From Ardenticatenaceae bacterium (GTDB taxonomy: Bacteria; Chloroflexota; Anaerolineae; Promineifilales; Promineifilaceae), in assembly GCA_020634245.1 (NCBI GenBank), contig JACKCC010000013.1:62001-126000 (forward strand): a DNA stretch of 64,000 nucleotides, in the 5' to 3' direction. The notes beneath the pieces were generated by a model. That model was not told the DNA's origin, made no database searches, and saw only the letters and a list, made by a program, of their open reading frames with translations. Below are positions 44,710 through 53,294 of this stretch, in pieces. The position numbers and the translations under genes are program-made. Each line of letters begins with the position of its first letter. Positions within the stretch are counted from its first letter, which is position 1.

Positions 44710-44855
44710 TTGCAAACCTCCAAATTTGTCGTGAATAAGAATATTTTGCCAAATTAACAATACAGTTCCACCAGGGGTTGAGGGTGTCAGTAAGCCTGCC
44801 GAGCCGCTGCCGAAGTTCTCTTGCCATCGGCAAGCTCAGGCAACGCCCTGTACGA

Positions 44856-45656
44856 CTACCCACTATCTTGAACCCGTTTAGCCACTACTACCAGCCGATG
44901 CGAATTATCGGTATAAGGCCAACAAGTAATCAAAGTGATCCGTTCATCATCTGTTGGGGCAATCCACTGCGCATTTTCGATACGAACTTCCATGGGCTGG
45001 CCGCGCTCTGCTAAAATCTCTTTATCCGTTACCTCATAGGAATACGATCGGTCCTGATCATACAGGATGATTTCATCTCCTTCTTCCAAATCAATCAAAT
45101 CGCGAAAGACCTCACCGTAAATGTTGTGATGTCCATTCAAAACCGTATTGCCAACTTCACCCAGCCGGGCACTGTTGTCATGCCAGCCGGCCATAAATTC
45201 ATTGGGAACCGGCCATTGGTAATAGGTTTGATCGCCATCCGTAATTTTTTCCATCGAAACAACACCAACCGGCGCATCTAAATCGATGGTTGGAATCACC
45301 AGTCGTACAGGTTCGCCAGCGCCTGGTTCACGCTGGGCCGCTTCCGCAACAGAAACAAAATAAGATGGCAGCACCTCTGCTTCAGCCTCTTCCTCAGATG
45401 GCGTTTCTGGCAGCAGCAGGATTGGTTCGGGTACGGCCGCTACGGCTGCGGGTGTGGGCAAGAAGGCAAGGGGGTTGGAAACGGCCGTTTTCGGCAAATA
45501 ATCACCCACCAAATCATAAAGCGATTGGGGCATATAAACCGGCGCAACAATCCATATGGCCAACACAGTGACCAACAAGATAAGCCCAACAACCACCAAA
45601 ACCACACCGAGTGGGATAATTTTTTGTTCTGCACCATGTGCATTTTGCCCTGACAT
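44856..45656 (-). CDS. Sortase (class E/F-like transpeptidase)
   Basis: 266 residues from the ATG at 45656, 6 nt downstream of TATACT; the upstream frame start at 45680 would include the -10 box. One N-terminal membrane helix (15-40), an acidic Pro-rich spacer, then the sortase barrel: NGHHNIYGEVF with catalytic His176 or His177, TLITC with Cys245, and HRLVV with Arg254. The complete His-Cys-Arg triad predicts an active enzyme that attaches LPxSG proteins to the envelope. The adjacent LPQSG protein is the obvious substrate. Confidence 0.88.
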   Translation of the reverse strand: MSGQNAHGAEQKIIPLGVVLVVVGLILLVTVLAIWIVAPVYMPQSLYDLVGDYLPKTAVSNPLAFLPTPAAVAAVPEPILLLPETPSEEEAEAEVLPSYFVSVAEAAQREPGAGEPVRLVIPTIDLDAPVGVVSMEKITDGDQTYYQWPVPNEFMAGWHDNSARLGEVGNTVLNGHHNIYGEVFRDLIDLEEGDEIILYDQDRSYSYEVTDKEILAERGQPMEVRIENAQWIAPTDDERITLITCWPYTDNSHRLVVVAKRVQDSG

Positions 45657-45662
45657 GGTGTT

Positions 45663-45691
45663 AGTATAAACGACAATCACGCTTATGTAAA
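45663..45691 (-). promoter_or_regulatory. Sortase promoter, TTTACA-N17-TATACT, leaderless
   Basis: On the minus strand, TTTACA (45686-45691) is 17 nt from TATACT (45663-45668). The ATG begins 6 nt after the -10, so transcription should start at or next to the start codon. Confidence 0.82.
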
Positions 45692-45776
45692 TATGGCCTG
45701 CTAGTCAGTGCCAGGCACATAAAGATCATCCTCTGCTCGTCCCAAACAACCCTGACAACGAAAGGCAATAAATCAC

Positions 45777-45805
45777 TTTACGTAAAGCAAAAACCATGCT
45801 ATAGT
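45777..45805 (+). promoter_or_regulatory. LysM lipoprotein promoter, TTTACG-N17-TATAGT
   Basis: -35 TTTACG at 45777-45782 and -10 TATAGT at 45800-45805, giving a leader of about 65 nt with GGAGG near its end. Confidence 0.75.
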
Positions 45806-45877
45806 ACAGAAATGTTTATGTCAATGATGGGCATGGTCGCAGCAACAAGAAAGCCCGCATTATGGAGGTAGAGAATC

Positions 45878-46780
45878 ATGTTAATTCGGCGAAGATTATT
45901 TCAGATAACAGCCCTAATCTTAATCCTGGCCCTGGTCCTAACCGCATGTGAACGGCCGATTCCCGGAACCGACACCGGCGAAACCACAACCGAAGCCACC
46001 CCAGACGCCAATACGGGCGGCGGAGAGCCGACAGAAACCGGCGCTGAAACTGTCGCTGATGCATCACCTGAACCAGCCGAAGCCGCAGCAGAAGGTGACA
46101 CGCCACGCGTTGACGAAGAACCTACGGCCACACCCGAACCGGCAGCCGCAGAAACAACCGCTGAAACCGATACGGCCGCACCCTCCGAAGAAACAGCCGC
46201 TGAAACCACAGCCGAAACAACAGAAGAGACAGCCGCCGAAACCACGACCGCTGCCACCACTGGCACGCCGGCTACCCATACCGTACAGGCTGGAGAAAAT
46301 TTGTACCGGATTGGCCTCAAATACGGTATCTCCTGGGTCAAACTGGCCGAATACAACGGCCTAACCAACCCCAACATGATCAAAGTGGGTCAGGTGCTCA
46401 AATTGGCGGCTGATGGAACCAGCGGCGGCACTACTAATCCCACGGTAACGCCTTCCCCCATGACGGAAACAACCTACACCGTCAAAGCGGGCGATAACCT
46501 CTTCCGCATTGGGCTGGCCTACGGCATTAGCTGGGTACAAATCGCTGAAGCCAACGGCATCGTGAACCCCAACCAGATCAAAGCAGGTGATGTCCTGAAA
46601 ATCCCGGTCAGCACCCCCGGCCCAACACCTGATTTCACCCACCAAGTACAGGCTGGAGAAACATTATTCCTCATCTCCCTGCGCTATGGTGTGCCCTGGA
46701 CAGCGATTGCTGAAAAGAATAACATCCAATCACCTTACGTCATTTACGTAGGCCAGACGTTGGTTATTCCCGGCAATTAG
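45878..46780 (+). CDS. Lipoprotein with three LysM domains
   Basis: 300 residues, ATG after GGAGGTAGAGAATC. Lipoprotein signal with LVLTAC (Cys24), then a Thr/Glu/Ala-rich spacer of about 105 residues (repeats of AAETTAET), and three LysM units beginning HTVQAGENLYRIG, YTVKAGDNLFRIG and HQVQAGETLFLIS. LysM binds N-acetylglucosamine polymers, so this is probably a peptidoglycan- or chitin-like glycan-binding envelope protein. It is divergent from the sortase gene. Confidence 0.88.
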   Translation: MLIRRRLFQITALILILALVLTACERPIPGTDTGETTTEATPDANTGGGEPTETGAETVADASPEPAEAAAEGDTPRVDEEPTATPEPAAAETTAETDTAAPSEETAAETTAETTEETAAETTTAATTGTPATHTVQAGENLYRIGLKYGISWVKLAEYNGLTNPNMIKVGQVLKLAADGTSGGTTNPTVTPSPMTETTYTVKAGDNLFRIGLAYGISWVQIAEANGIVNPNQIKAGDVLKIPVSTPGPTPDFTHQVQAGETLFLISLRYGVPWTAIAEKNNIQSPYVIYVGQTLVIPGN

Positions 46781-46801
46781 AAACCTGTTCGATAAAATTT
46801 C

Positions 46802-46870
46802 AAGCCACAGCGTTCATAAAGAGCATGGAGAAAAAACTCCCTGTTCTCTGTGAACTCTGTGGCTTTTTTG
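46802..46870 (+). terminator. Rho-independent terminator after the LysM lipoprotein
   Basis: AAGCCACAG ... CTGTGGCTT with a further GTTCA/TGAAC inner pairing, directly followed by TTTTTG on the plus strand. Confidence 0.8.
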
Positions 46871-46930
46871 TATACTTTCAAGACCTGTCTTCGAAATCCA
46901 GGCAGGCGTTCAAAAAGGATTAGGAAGATT

Positions 46931-47986
46931 ATGCGTTGGAATGGCGTCATTCAAAAATATCGCAGCTACCTCCCGTTTGATGAGGATGTGCAAATCATCA
47001 GCCTAAATGAAGGCAACACCCCATTGATTAAAGCCGACCGGCTGGCCGAAATCATCGCCCCCAAAGCCAACCTCCAGCTTTATTTGAAGTACGAAGGGCT
47101 GAACCCCACCGGCTCGTTCAAAGACCGAGGTATGACGGCGGCCATCACCCAGGCCGTCCATGAAGGAGCCAAGACGGTGATTTGCGCCAGTACAGGCAAT
47201 ACGGCCGCCAGCGCCGCCGCCTACGCCGCGCGCGCCGGGTTGCGTTGCCTGGTATTAGTTCCCGAAGGCAAGATTGCGCTGGGTAAATTGGCGGCCTCGC
47301 TGGCTTACGGGGCCGAGGTCATCAGCATTGACGGCTCGTTTGATGATGGGCTGGATATGGTGCGCGAAATTGTGGAGCGGCAGCCGATTGCGCTGGTTAA
47401 TTCGGTCAATCCCTGGCGGTTGGAAGGGCAGAAGACGGGCGCATTTGAGATTATTGACCAGTTAGACGGCCGTTCCCCCGATTGGCACTGTTTACCGGTT
47501 GGTAATGCCGGCAACATCAGCGCCTACTGGATGGGCTACAAGCAATACGACAAGGGCCGACCACGCATCTTGGGCGGGCAAGCCGCCGGTTCGGCGCCCA
47601 TCGTCACCGGCAAAGTGGTGGAAAAGCCGGAGACCATTGCCACAGCCATCCGCATTGGCAATCCGGCCCGCTGGCGGCAGGCGTTGGAGGCGTTGGATGA
47701 ATCGGGGGGCATCATCACGGCCGTTACCGACGACGACATCCTGGCCAGTTGGAATCTGCTTGCAAAAACAGAAGGCGTATTCGTCGAACCGGCCTCAGCC
47801 ACCGGCATCGCTGCCCTCAAACAGCAAATCGAAATGGGCGCGATTGACCCGACGAACAAAACGGCCGTTTGCATTCTCACTGGACATGGATTGAAGGATC
47901 CGGGTACGGCCGTTGCCCAGGCCACCGATCCCCACACACTCCCGGCAACCATCGAAGCCCTGGAAAAATATTTAGCTGGTAGTTAG
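46931..47986 (+). CDS. thrC: Threonine synthase
   Basis: 351 residues from the ATG at 46931 (AGGAAG just upstream); an ATG at 46850 lies inside the terminator. PLP-dependent fold type II: Lys64 in NPTGSFKDRGM, phosphate loop ASTGNTAASAAAYAARAG, GNAGNISAYWMGYKQY and EPASATGIAAL. It converts O-phosphohomoserine to threonine; this is the short archaeal/plant-like class. No other thr genes are adjacent. Confidence 0.93.
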   Translation: MRWNGVIQKYRSYLPFDEDVQIISLNEGNTPLIKADRLAEIIAPKANLQLYLKYEGLNPTGSFKDRGMTAAITQAVHEGAKTVICASTGNTAASAAAYAARAGLRCLVLVPEGKIALGKLAASLAYGAEVISIDGSFDDGLDMVREIVERQPIALVNSVNPWRLEGQKTGAFEIIDQLDGRSPDWHCLPVGNAGNISAYWMGYKQYDKGRPRILGGQAAGSAPIVTGKVVEKPETIATAIRIGNPARWRQALEALDESGGIITAVTDDDILASWNLLAKTEGVFVEPASATGIAALKQQIEMGAIDPTNKTAVCILTGHGLKDPGTAVAQATDPHTLPATIEALEKYLAGS

Positions 47987-48017
47987 TGGCTGGTTGCTGG
48001 TGACTGGTTTTCTGCCC

Positions 48018-48797
48018 TCAGCCTTCTTCCCTGGATACAAACTCTTCCTGCACCCACCCTACCGTGCCATCAACTGTCATAATCTGCTGCCAGAGAATGC
48101 CGGCTTGATTGGCATGGCCGGGCAGCAAGATGATGGTTTCATCGCCGCGCACCAGGACCAGTGTCTGACCACCCGGTGAACGGCGCAGCCATAAGGTGCT
48201 GGTGCCAATGTTAAGCGTTGCCGTTTCGCCCTCGATAGGCGTCGGCGTCACCGTCGGCGTTGGCGTATTAGTCGGCGTTGGCGTAGGCGTGCTGCTGGGC
48301 AGGATGCGCGCCGTAGGTGTGGCTGTGATCCCGGCGGGCAGTGGCGCGGAGGTCGCCGTAGGCTGTTCATTGCCCGATTCAGGTGTGGTAGTGACCGGCA
48401 CGGCCGTTTCCCCATCCTCATTGGCAGCAGGCGGCGGGCCAGAAAATGCGCCCGATTGGCCGGTGCGGGTGACGAGGGTGGGCACGGCCGTTTCTTCTTC
48501 AAGGATAGTCGGCGTGGCAAAATTGGGGGAAGGGGTGAAGGCGGCAACGGCCGTAGCTTCTGCCACTCCCTCTGGTTCAATCGGCACACCGGCCAGGAAA
48601 AAGCCAGCCGCCAGCAGCAGCGACGCCAGCGCATACCCCGTAAACGTCCGCGCCCGCGCACCCAGCCGCAGCCGCCGGAACAACGGCCGGGCAATCAATT
48701 GAGGCGATTGGGCAACATAGGCCAAAATCGTGGCCAACAACGCGCCCAGGGCCGACAGACCTATACCCCATAACGTCCAAAGCGGAAAACCAGACAT
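48018..48797 (-). CDS. Membrane protein with Thr/Pro stalk and SH3-like domain
   Basis: 259 residues from the ATG at 48797, 7 nt after TATAAT, so probably leaderless; an ATG at 48806 would overlap the box. Two membrane helices (about 5-27 and 52-71), a Thr/Pro-rich stalk with TPTPTPTNTPTPTVTPTP-like repeats, and a C-terminal SH3b-like domain (TLWLRRSPGGQTLVLV ... WQQIMTVDGTVGWVQEEFV). SH3b domains bind cell-wall components. The function is unknown. It is divergent from lpdA. Confidence 0.75.
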   Translation of the reverse strand: MSGFPLWTLWGIGLSALGALLATILAYVAQSPQLIARPLFRRLRLGARARTFTGYALASLLLAAGFFLAGVPIEPEGVAEATAVAAFTPSPNFATPTILEEETAVPTLVTRTGQSGAFSGPPPAANEDGETAVPVTTTPESGNEQPTATSAPLPAGITATPTARILPSSTPTPTPTNTPTPTVTPTPIEGETATLNIGTSTLWLRRSPGGQTLVLVRGDETIILLPGHANQAGILWQQIMTVDGTVGWVQEEFVSREEG

Positions 48798-48989
48798 GAG
48801 TGCCATTATAACTTCTTTAGGATGAAGGTGTTAATTAGGCCGGTTTTTTATATAATCGGAGTGGCGAGTGGCAAGTATGCAAGTGGCGAGTATGCGAGTG
48901 ACAAGTGAGAAAGTTCACCCCTGCTCCCCTGCTCCCTTTCACCCCTTCATCTTGTCACCCTTTCACCCTTTCAATGAACGGAGATTACC
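48798..48989. promoter_or_regulatory. Divergent spacer: TATAAT boxes and low-complexity GGCAAGT / CACCCTTTC tracts
   Basis: ATTATA at 48805-48810 is the minus-strand -10 for the SH3-like gene. TATAAT at 48850-48855 is a plus-strand box for lpdA. Between 48861 and 48975 runs a simple-sequence tract (GTGGCGAGTGGCAAG, then CTCCCCTGCTCCC and CACCCTTTCACCC), of the same type that has invaded holB. Confidence 0.6.
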
Positions 48990-50378
48990 ATGTCTAACTA
49001 CGATCTTATTGTCCTGGGGGCCGGACCGGGCGGTTACGTCGCCGCCATCCGCGCTGCACAATTGGGCTTAAAAACAGCCATCATCGAACGCGAATACATG
49101 GGCGGCGTCTGCCTCAACATTGGCTGCATCCCCTCCAAGGCCCTGCTCAAAAACGCTGAACTGGCTCACACCTTGCAGCATCGGGCCAAGGAATTCGGCT
49201 TTAGCTTCGACAATCTGGCGCTGGATTACGGTGTGGCCTTCAAACGCAGCCGCCAGGTGTCCGGCCGGCTGGTCAAAGGCGTCGGCTTCCTGATGAAGAA
49301 AAACAACATCGACGTGTATGATGGCGTTGGCCAGCTCACCGGGCGCGAATCGATTCACGTCAATCTCAACGATGGGGGCGAGGCCGATTTGACCGCCCGC
49401 AACATCATTATTGCTACCGGCGCCCGGCCACGGCCGTTCCCCGGTGTAGCCTTCGACGGCGACCGCATCATCTCCTACAAAGAGGCGATTTTGTCCGATA
49501 ACCTGCCCAAAAGCCTGATTATCATCGGCGGCGGTGTGATTGGGATGGAATTTGCCTACATGTGGGCCAATTACGGCGTCGACATCACTATTTTGGAGAT
49601 GCTGCCCCACCTGCTGCCCAATGAAGAGCCGGAAGTCAGCGACGTGGTGGAGAAGGCGTACAAGAAGATGGGCGTCAAGTTTTTCACGGGTACGGCCGTT
49701 TCCGCCCTGGAAAAAACCGACAACGGCGTCAAAGTCAGCCTGGCCGACGGCACCGCCATGGAAGCCGACAAAGCGATGGTGGCCATCAACTTCATGCCCA
49801 ACATCGAAGGGATTGGCCTGGAAGCGGCTGGGGTCGAACTGACCGGGCGCGGTAACATCGCCATCGACGCGCAGATGCGCACTAACGTGCCCAACATCTA
49901 CGCCATCGGCGACGTCGCCACCGACTACCGGCTGGCCCACATCGCCTCGGCCATGGGCATGGTCGCCGCTGAAACGATTGCCGGGCACGACACCACACCC
50001 CTCGATTTCCGCATGATGCCCCGCGCCACCTACTGCGTGCCCCAGGTCGCCAGCTTTGGCTACACCGAGGCCCAGGCCAAAGAAGCGGGCTACGAAATCA
50101 ATGTCGGCCAGTTCCCCTTCCAGGCCAACGGCAAGGCACTGGGGCTGGGCGAACGGGACGGCTTCATCAAAATCATCGCCGATGCCAAGTACGGCGAGAT
50201 TTTGGGCGCGCACATGGTCGGCCCCGACGTGACCGAACTGCTGCCGGAGCTGACGCTGGCCCACAACGCTGAACTGACGGCCGAGGAAATCGCCCGCAAC
50301 GTCCACGCCCACCCCACGCTCAGCGAAGCGCTCATGGAAGCGGCCCACGCGGTGGAAGGGCAGGCGATTCATATTTAG
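48990..50378 (+). CDS. lpdA: Dihydrolipoyl dehydrogenase
   Basis: 462 residues, ATG after CGGAGATTACC. FAD-binding GAGPGGYVAAIRAAQLG, redox disulfide Cys41/Cys46 in GGVCLNIGCIPSK, NAD-binding GGGVIGMEFAYMWANYG, FAD motif YAIGDV, and the dimer-interface active-site HAHPTLSE (His about 441). It is the E3 component of pyruvate, 2-oxoglutarate or branched-chain dehydrogenases, or of the glycine cleavage system; no E1/E2 genes are near. A 444-codon antisense frame is a shadow. Confidence 0.95.
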   Translation: MSNYDLIVLGAGPGGYVAAIRAAQLGLKTAIIEREYMGGVCLNIGCIPSKALLKNAELAHTLQHRAKEFGFSFDNLALDYGVAFKRSRQVSGRLVKGVGFLMKKNNIDVYDGVGQLTGRESIHVNLNDGGEADLTARNIIIATGARPRPFPGVAFDGDRIISYKEAILSDNLPKSLIIIGGGVIGMEFAYMWANYGVDITILEMLPHLLPNEEPEVSDVVEKAYKKMGVKFFTGTAVSALEKTDNGVKVSLADGTAMEADKAMVAINFMPNIEGIGLEAAGVELTGRGNIAIDAQMRTNVPNIYAIGDVATDYRLAHIASAMGMVAAETIAGHDTTPLDFRMMPRATYCVPQVASFGYTEAQAKEAGYEINVGQFPFQANGKALGLGERDGFIKIIADAKYGEILGAHMVGPDVTELLPELTLAHNAELTAEEIARNVHAHPTLSEALMEAAHAVEGQAIHI

Positions 50379-50612
50379 CTTTAAGCGGTTAGCGGTTAGC
50401 ATTTAGCTTTTAGCCTTAGCTGGCCGCTATGGCCGGTATCGTAGGGGCGCACCCTTGTGGTCGCCCAAGGCAGGCACAAGGCACTGCCCCTACATCAATA
50501 CCTTTCCCACCAAGCCGGACAATGGCGCGGTGGCGATACCGGCCACAACACGAACAGGCGATTTCAGGTGACAGTCACTTGGGAAGTGACTGTCACCTCC
50601 GGGGAACATATC
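50379..50612. repeat. Spacer packed with repeats: TTAGC tract, GTAGGGGC hairpin, AGGTGACAGTCACTT hairpin (copy 3)
   Basis: 50380-50420 repeats GGTTAGC/TTTAGC. 50440-50495 has GTAGGGGCGCACC and, inverted, GGCACTGCCCCTAC around CCAAGGCAGGC, a mosaic hairpin. 50566-50598 is AGGTGACAGTCACTT-GGG-AAGTGACTGTCACCT, a perfect 15-bp stem and the best copy of the family in the window. No gene is supported here, although an open frame runs through it. Confidence 0.75.
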
Positions 50613-51023
50613 ATGGAATACAAAATTGTCGCTGTGGAAGAGCCGGAATGGGGAATCATCGGGAAGGGGATACGCCAGTACAACACCCAGCAAGCCGGAG
50701 ATGACCGGTATCAAAACCTCTGTTTCGTCATTCACGGGCCAAACCAGGAAGTGCTTGGCGGCATTATTGGGGCGACGTATTGGGAGTGGCTGTACGTGGA
50801 TTTGTTGTGGATTCAAGAGGAACTGCGCGGGCGCGGCTATGGCCACCGCCTGCTGACGCTGGCCGAAGAGGAAGCCCGGCAGCGCGGCGCTACAAACGCC
50901 TATTTGGACACGTTCAGCTTTCAAGTGCCCGACTTTTACAAACAACACGGCTATGAAGTGTTTGGCGAACTACCCGATTTTCCGCCTGGGCACCAGCGCT
51001 ACTTTATGAGAAAACGCCTGTAA
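50613..51023 (+). CDS. GNAT family N-acetyltransferase
   Basis: 136 residues from the ATG at 50613, since upstream codons lie in repeat DNA. The acetyl-CoA pyrophosphate loop is EELRGRGYGHRLL, followed by EEARQRGATNAYLDTFSFQVPDFYKQHGYEVFGEL, the usual GNAT C-terminal half. The acyl acceptor is unknown. It lies next to the DUF262 gene but on the other strand. Confidence 0.86.
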   Translation: MEYKIVAVEEPEWGIIGKGIRQYNTQQAGDDRYQNLCFVIHGPNQEVLGGIIGATYWEWLYVDLLWIQEELRGRGYGHRLLTLAEEEARQRGATNAYLDTFSFQVPDFYKQHGYEVFGELPDFPPGHQRYFMRKRL

Positions 51024-51053
51024 TGCTGGCATGGCCATACAAATATTCTATGC

Positions 51054-52829
51054 TTATATTAGGCGTTTTGTCGGCTTAACTTCTGTATTAACTCTCTTTT
51101 TCTTTGGTTTTTCCTTTAGGCTATGCTTGTTGGTTTGAGGCCTTATCCAAATTTGAACAAAGATGTCAGATAAGTATTTACCTCTTTCCAATATCTCTTC
51201 TTTTGTCCACTTTTCTTTTGAAGAAAAATATCTATTTAATGATAGATTGCTGCGAGAAAAATACTCTCGTTTATCCTCATATGGTCTATCACCTAATTCA
51301 GAGTTATAGCCTGTTAGGGTCAAGTTACCCAGTGTATGCAAATATTTACTATGAACCTCATCAGCAATGTCAGAACCCAACATATGTCGCCAATGAAAGT
51401 TTAGATTTTGAGGTAGAACGTGTTCAATTGTTGTATCTGCAAGTTGGACTTTTTCCTTGTGTCCAAAAGATCGTTCTATTTCTTGGAGAATTAACAAACA
51501 TTTATTCTTTTCATGATGATAAATCGGAAATTCAGATAATTTATCTTTAACTTCATCATCCTCTGGCCACCCTTTGCTTATAAAATAGTTAATTAAGGTG
51601 TCGAGACTCTCGATATTTTCCTTTGCAAGAGCAAAATCCAGACCATACCCACGGGTTCTTTGACGCAAAATTGAACGCCTCAATATGAAACTTTCAATTA
51701 ACCGCAACATATTTTGAAATGTTGAAATACTGATGTTCTCATTGTCATATAGCTCGAAAATACATAAAACCAAAGGGATAGCAGTTTCCACTTCAAGGTT
51801 ACGAAATCTCTCAAATGCTGATTCCAATTCTTGAACTGCGCTTCCCTTATGAGTAATCTCAATATAATATCGAGCAAATTGCTTCAGTTCATTAACTAAC
51901 TGTATAATGTCACCATCTTCTTCTAACTTTTCATCAATATACTTAGTAAATTCAGGATAAAGGCTTTTCCGTGGGAAATAAGTTTTCCTTGATATGAGGT
52001 AACGGTAAAAGAAGTTTGTTATATGTTCTTTCGTTTTCTTATCTTCAAGTCCTATCTGATTAAACATTTCTTCAAAGGAACCCCATACGGTATTATTGAA
52101 GTTATCTTGTTCAGATAGTGGCATTTGCATAAAAATGTAGTTCCTTATTAAATCAGAATCAGCAAGCGTTTCGTATTTGAAATTTAGACTTTCAAAGATA
52201 TTAGATGGATTATCACGATTTCCAAGAGTGATAGTTACTGTAAGTAACCGATGTATGATTGTTTGGTAAAGTCTTGTTAGAATTTTATCGGGCGTATCAT
52301 CTGAAAAAAGACTCTGTTGCAGAGGCGAAAGATTTTCAATCTCTTTGGAAAAATAATTGTATGCCTGGGTTACAAGTGAATTAATGTCAAGGCTTCGTAT
52401 ATTATTACTTATAATGTTAGATAAAGTATCTCGATCTCTAATTCTAGGTTTAATCTTATGAACATAATTCCCATCGGTATGATAAAAAGCCAAAGAATTC
52501 CTATAGATCGAATCCGCCAGTGTTACAAGACCTAATGATCTCGCCCTTTCCCTCATGGCTGATAGAATGACGAAAGTTGTAATTAGCCGTTGTTGGCCGT
52601 CAACAACTAAATGAATTGGATACTCATAAGGTAATGCTTTTGAAATTACAACAATAGGGCCAATGAAATGGGTCAAATTATTTTCATATTCATCGAATAT
52701 GGAAATAATATCATCCCAAAGGGTAGTCCACCGATCCTTTCCCCATTCATAATCTCTTTGAAAAACTGGAATAATGTATTGCTGAGTACCTGATAAAATT
52801 TGATCCAGAGTGGTTTCTCTCGCTTCCAT
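51054..52829 (-). CDS. DUF262/DUF1524 protein, GmrSD-like type IV restriction or related defence nuclease
   Basis: 591 residues. The N-terminal DUF262 (ParB/GmrS-like) domain has IPVFQRDYEWG and the nucleotide-binding LVVDGQQRLITT (Asp77-Arg81). The C-terminal DUF1524 HNH-like nuclease has TIEHVLPQNLN, then LGNLTLTGYNSELGDRPYEDKREYF. Fused GmrSD-type enzymes cut modified phage DNA using NTP hydrolysis. The gene is much more AT-rich than its neighbours and has no ACGGCCGT copy over about 2 kb, so it was probably acquired by transfer. It stands alone, with no methylase or partner. All motifs look intact. Confidence 0.86.
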   Translation of the reverse strand: MEARETTLDQILSGTQQYIIPVFQRDYEWGKDRWTTLWDDIISIFDEYENNLTHFIGPIVVISKALPYEYPIHLVVDGQQRLITTFVILSAMRERARSLGLVTLADSIYRNSLAFYHTDGNYVHKIKPRIRDRDTLSNIISNNIRSLDINSLVTQAYNYFSKEIENLSPLQQSLFSDDTPDKILTRLYQTIIHRLLTVTITLGNRDNPSNIFESLNFKYETLADSDLIRNYIFMQMPLSEQDNFNNTVWGSFEEMFNQIGLEDKKTKEHITNFFYRYLISRKTYFPRKSLYPEFTKYIDEKLEEDGDIIQLVNELKQFARYYIEITHKGSAVQELESAFERFRNLEVETAIPLVLCIFELYDNENISISTFQNMLRLIESFILRRSILRQRTRGYGLDFALAKENIESLDTLINYFISKGWPEDDEVKDKLSEFPIYHHEKNKCLLILQEIERSFGHKEKVQLADTTIEHVLPQNLNFHWRHMLGSDIADEVHSKYLHTLGNLTLTGYNSELGDRPYEDKREYFSRSNLSLNRYFSSKEKWTKEEILERGKYLSDIFVQIWIRPQTNKHSLKEKPKKKRVNTEVKPTKRLI

Positions 52830-53294
52830 CTTAGTGTCTCCAGGCTGAATTGAATTCTAGCTATCTCATTATACCAACAAATAAACCGTTTGCGTTCGTA
52901 AGTTCCGTTGTACAGGAAATATTACCAAGTTGGATAATTATACAAACGAGAGTTTCTTTGAAATCATGTATCGGGAATTGAAACTCTCGATACATGCACG
53001 ATGAAAAGTTTCGGGAAATCCAATTCCCGAAACAGGCTCCGCTTATCGCTGTAGCCAATGTCCCCACCGCGCCACCCACGTGTGTTACCGCTGTTCGCGT
53101 AAGGCTGTAAGAATGCGGCGGAATGGGATGGGGAGGGAAACGGCCGTTCCCAAGACCTTCGAGGTTTTCGAAACCTCGAAGGTCTACACATTTACGTGAC
53201 AATCGTCACTTGTGAGCCAGCTCGCCAGTTGCTACGATGGGGGGACAAATTCATCATTCCACCTTCATCCTTCATCATTCACCCGGAGGTTCCC
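52830..53294. other. Spacer at the border of the acquired gene: three hairpins
   Basis: No gene is supported. CGAGAGTTTC/GAAACTCTCG (about 52950-52990) interlocks with CATGTATCG/CGATACATG. GTTTCGGGA / TCCCGAAAC lies at 53008-53033. At 53153-53185 AGACCTTCGAGGTTT-TCG-AAACCTCGAAGGTCT is a perfect 15-bp stem, related to 11388-11423. The first ACGGCCGT after the AT-rich gene appears at 53132, which marks the return to host-like sequence. GGAGGT before the next ATG lies at 53285-53290. Confidence 0.65.

Noticed and set aside
49068..50402. 444-codon minus-strand open frame
   Set aside because: Antisense shadow of lpdA, which has every flavoenzyme motif; His/Asp/Val-rich shadow composition.
52861..53202. 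113-codon minus-strand open frame in the spacer after the DUF262 gene
   Set aside because: Runs through two perfect hairpins and the palindrome, has no ribosome site and no domain-like pattern.
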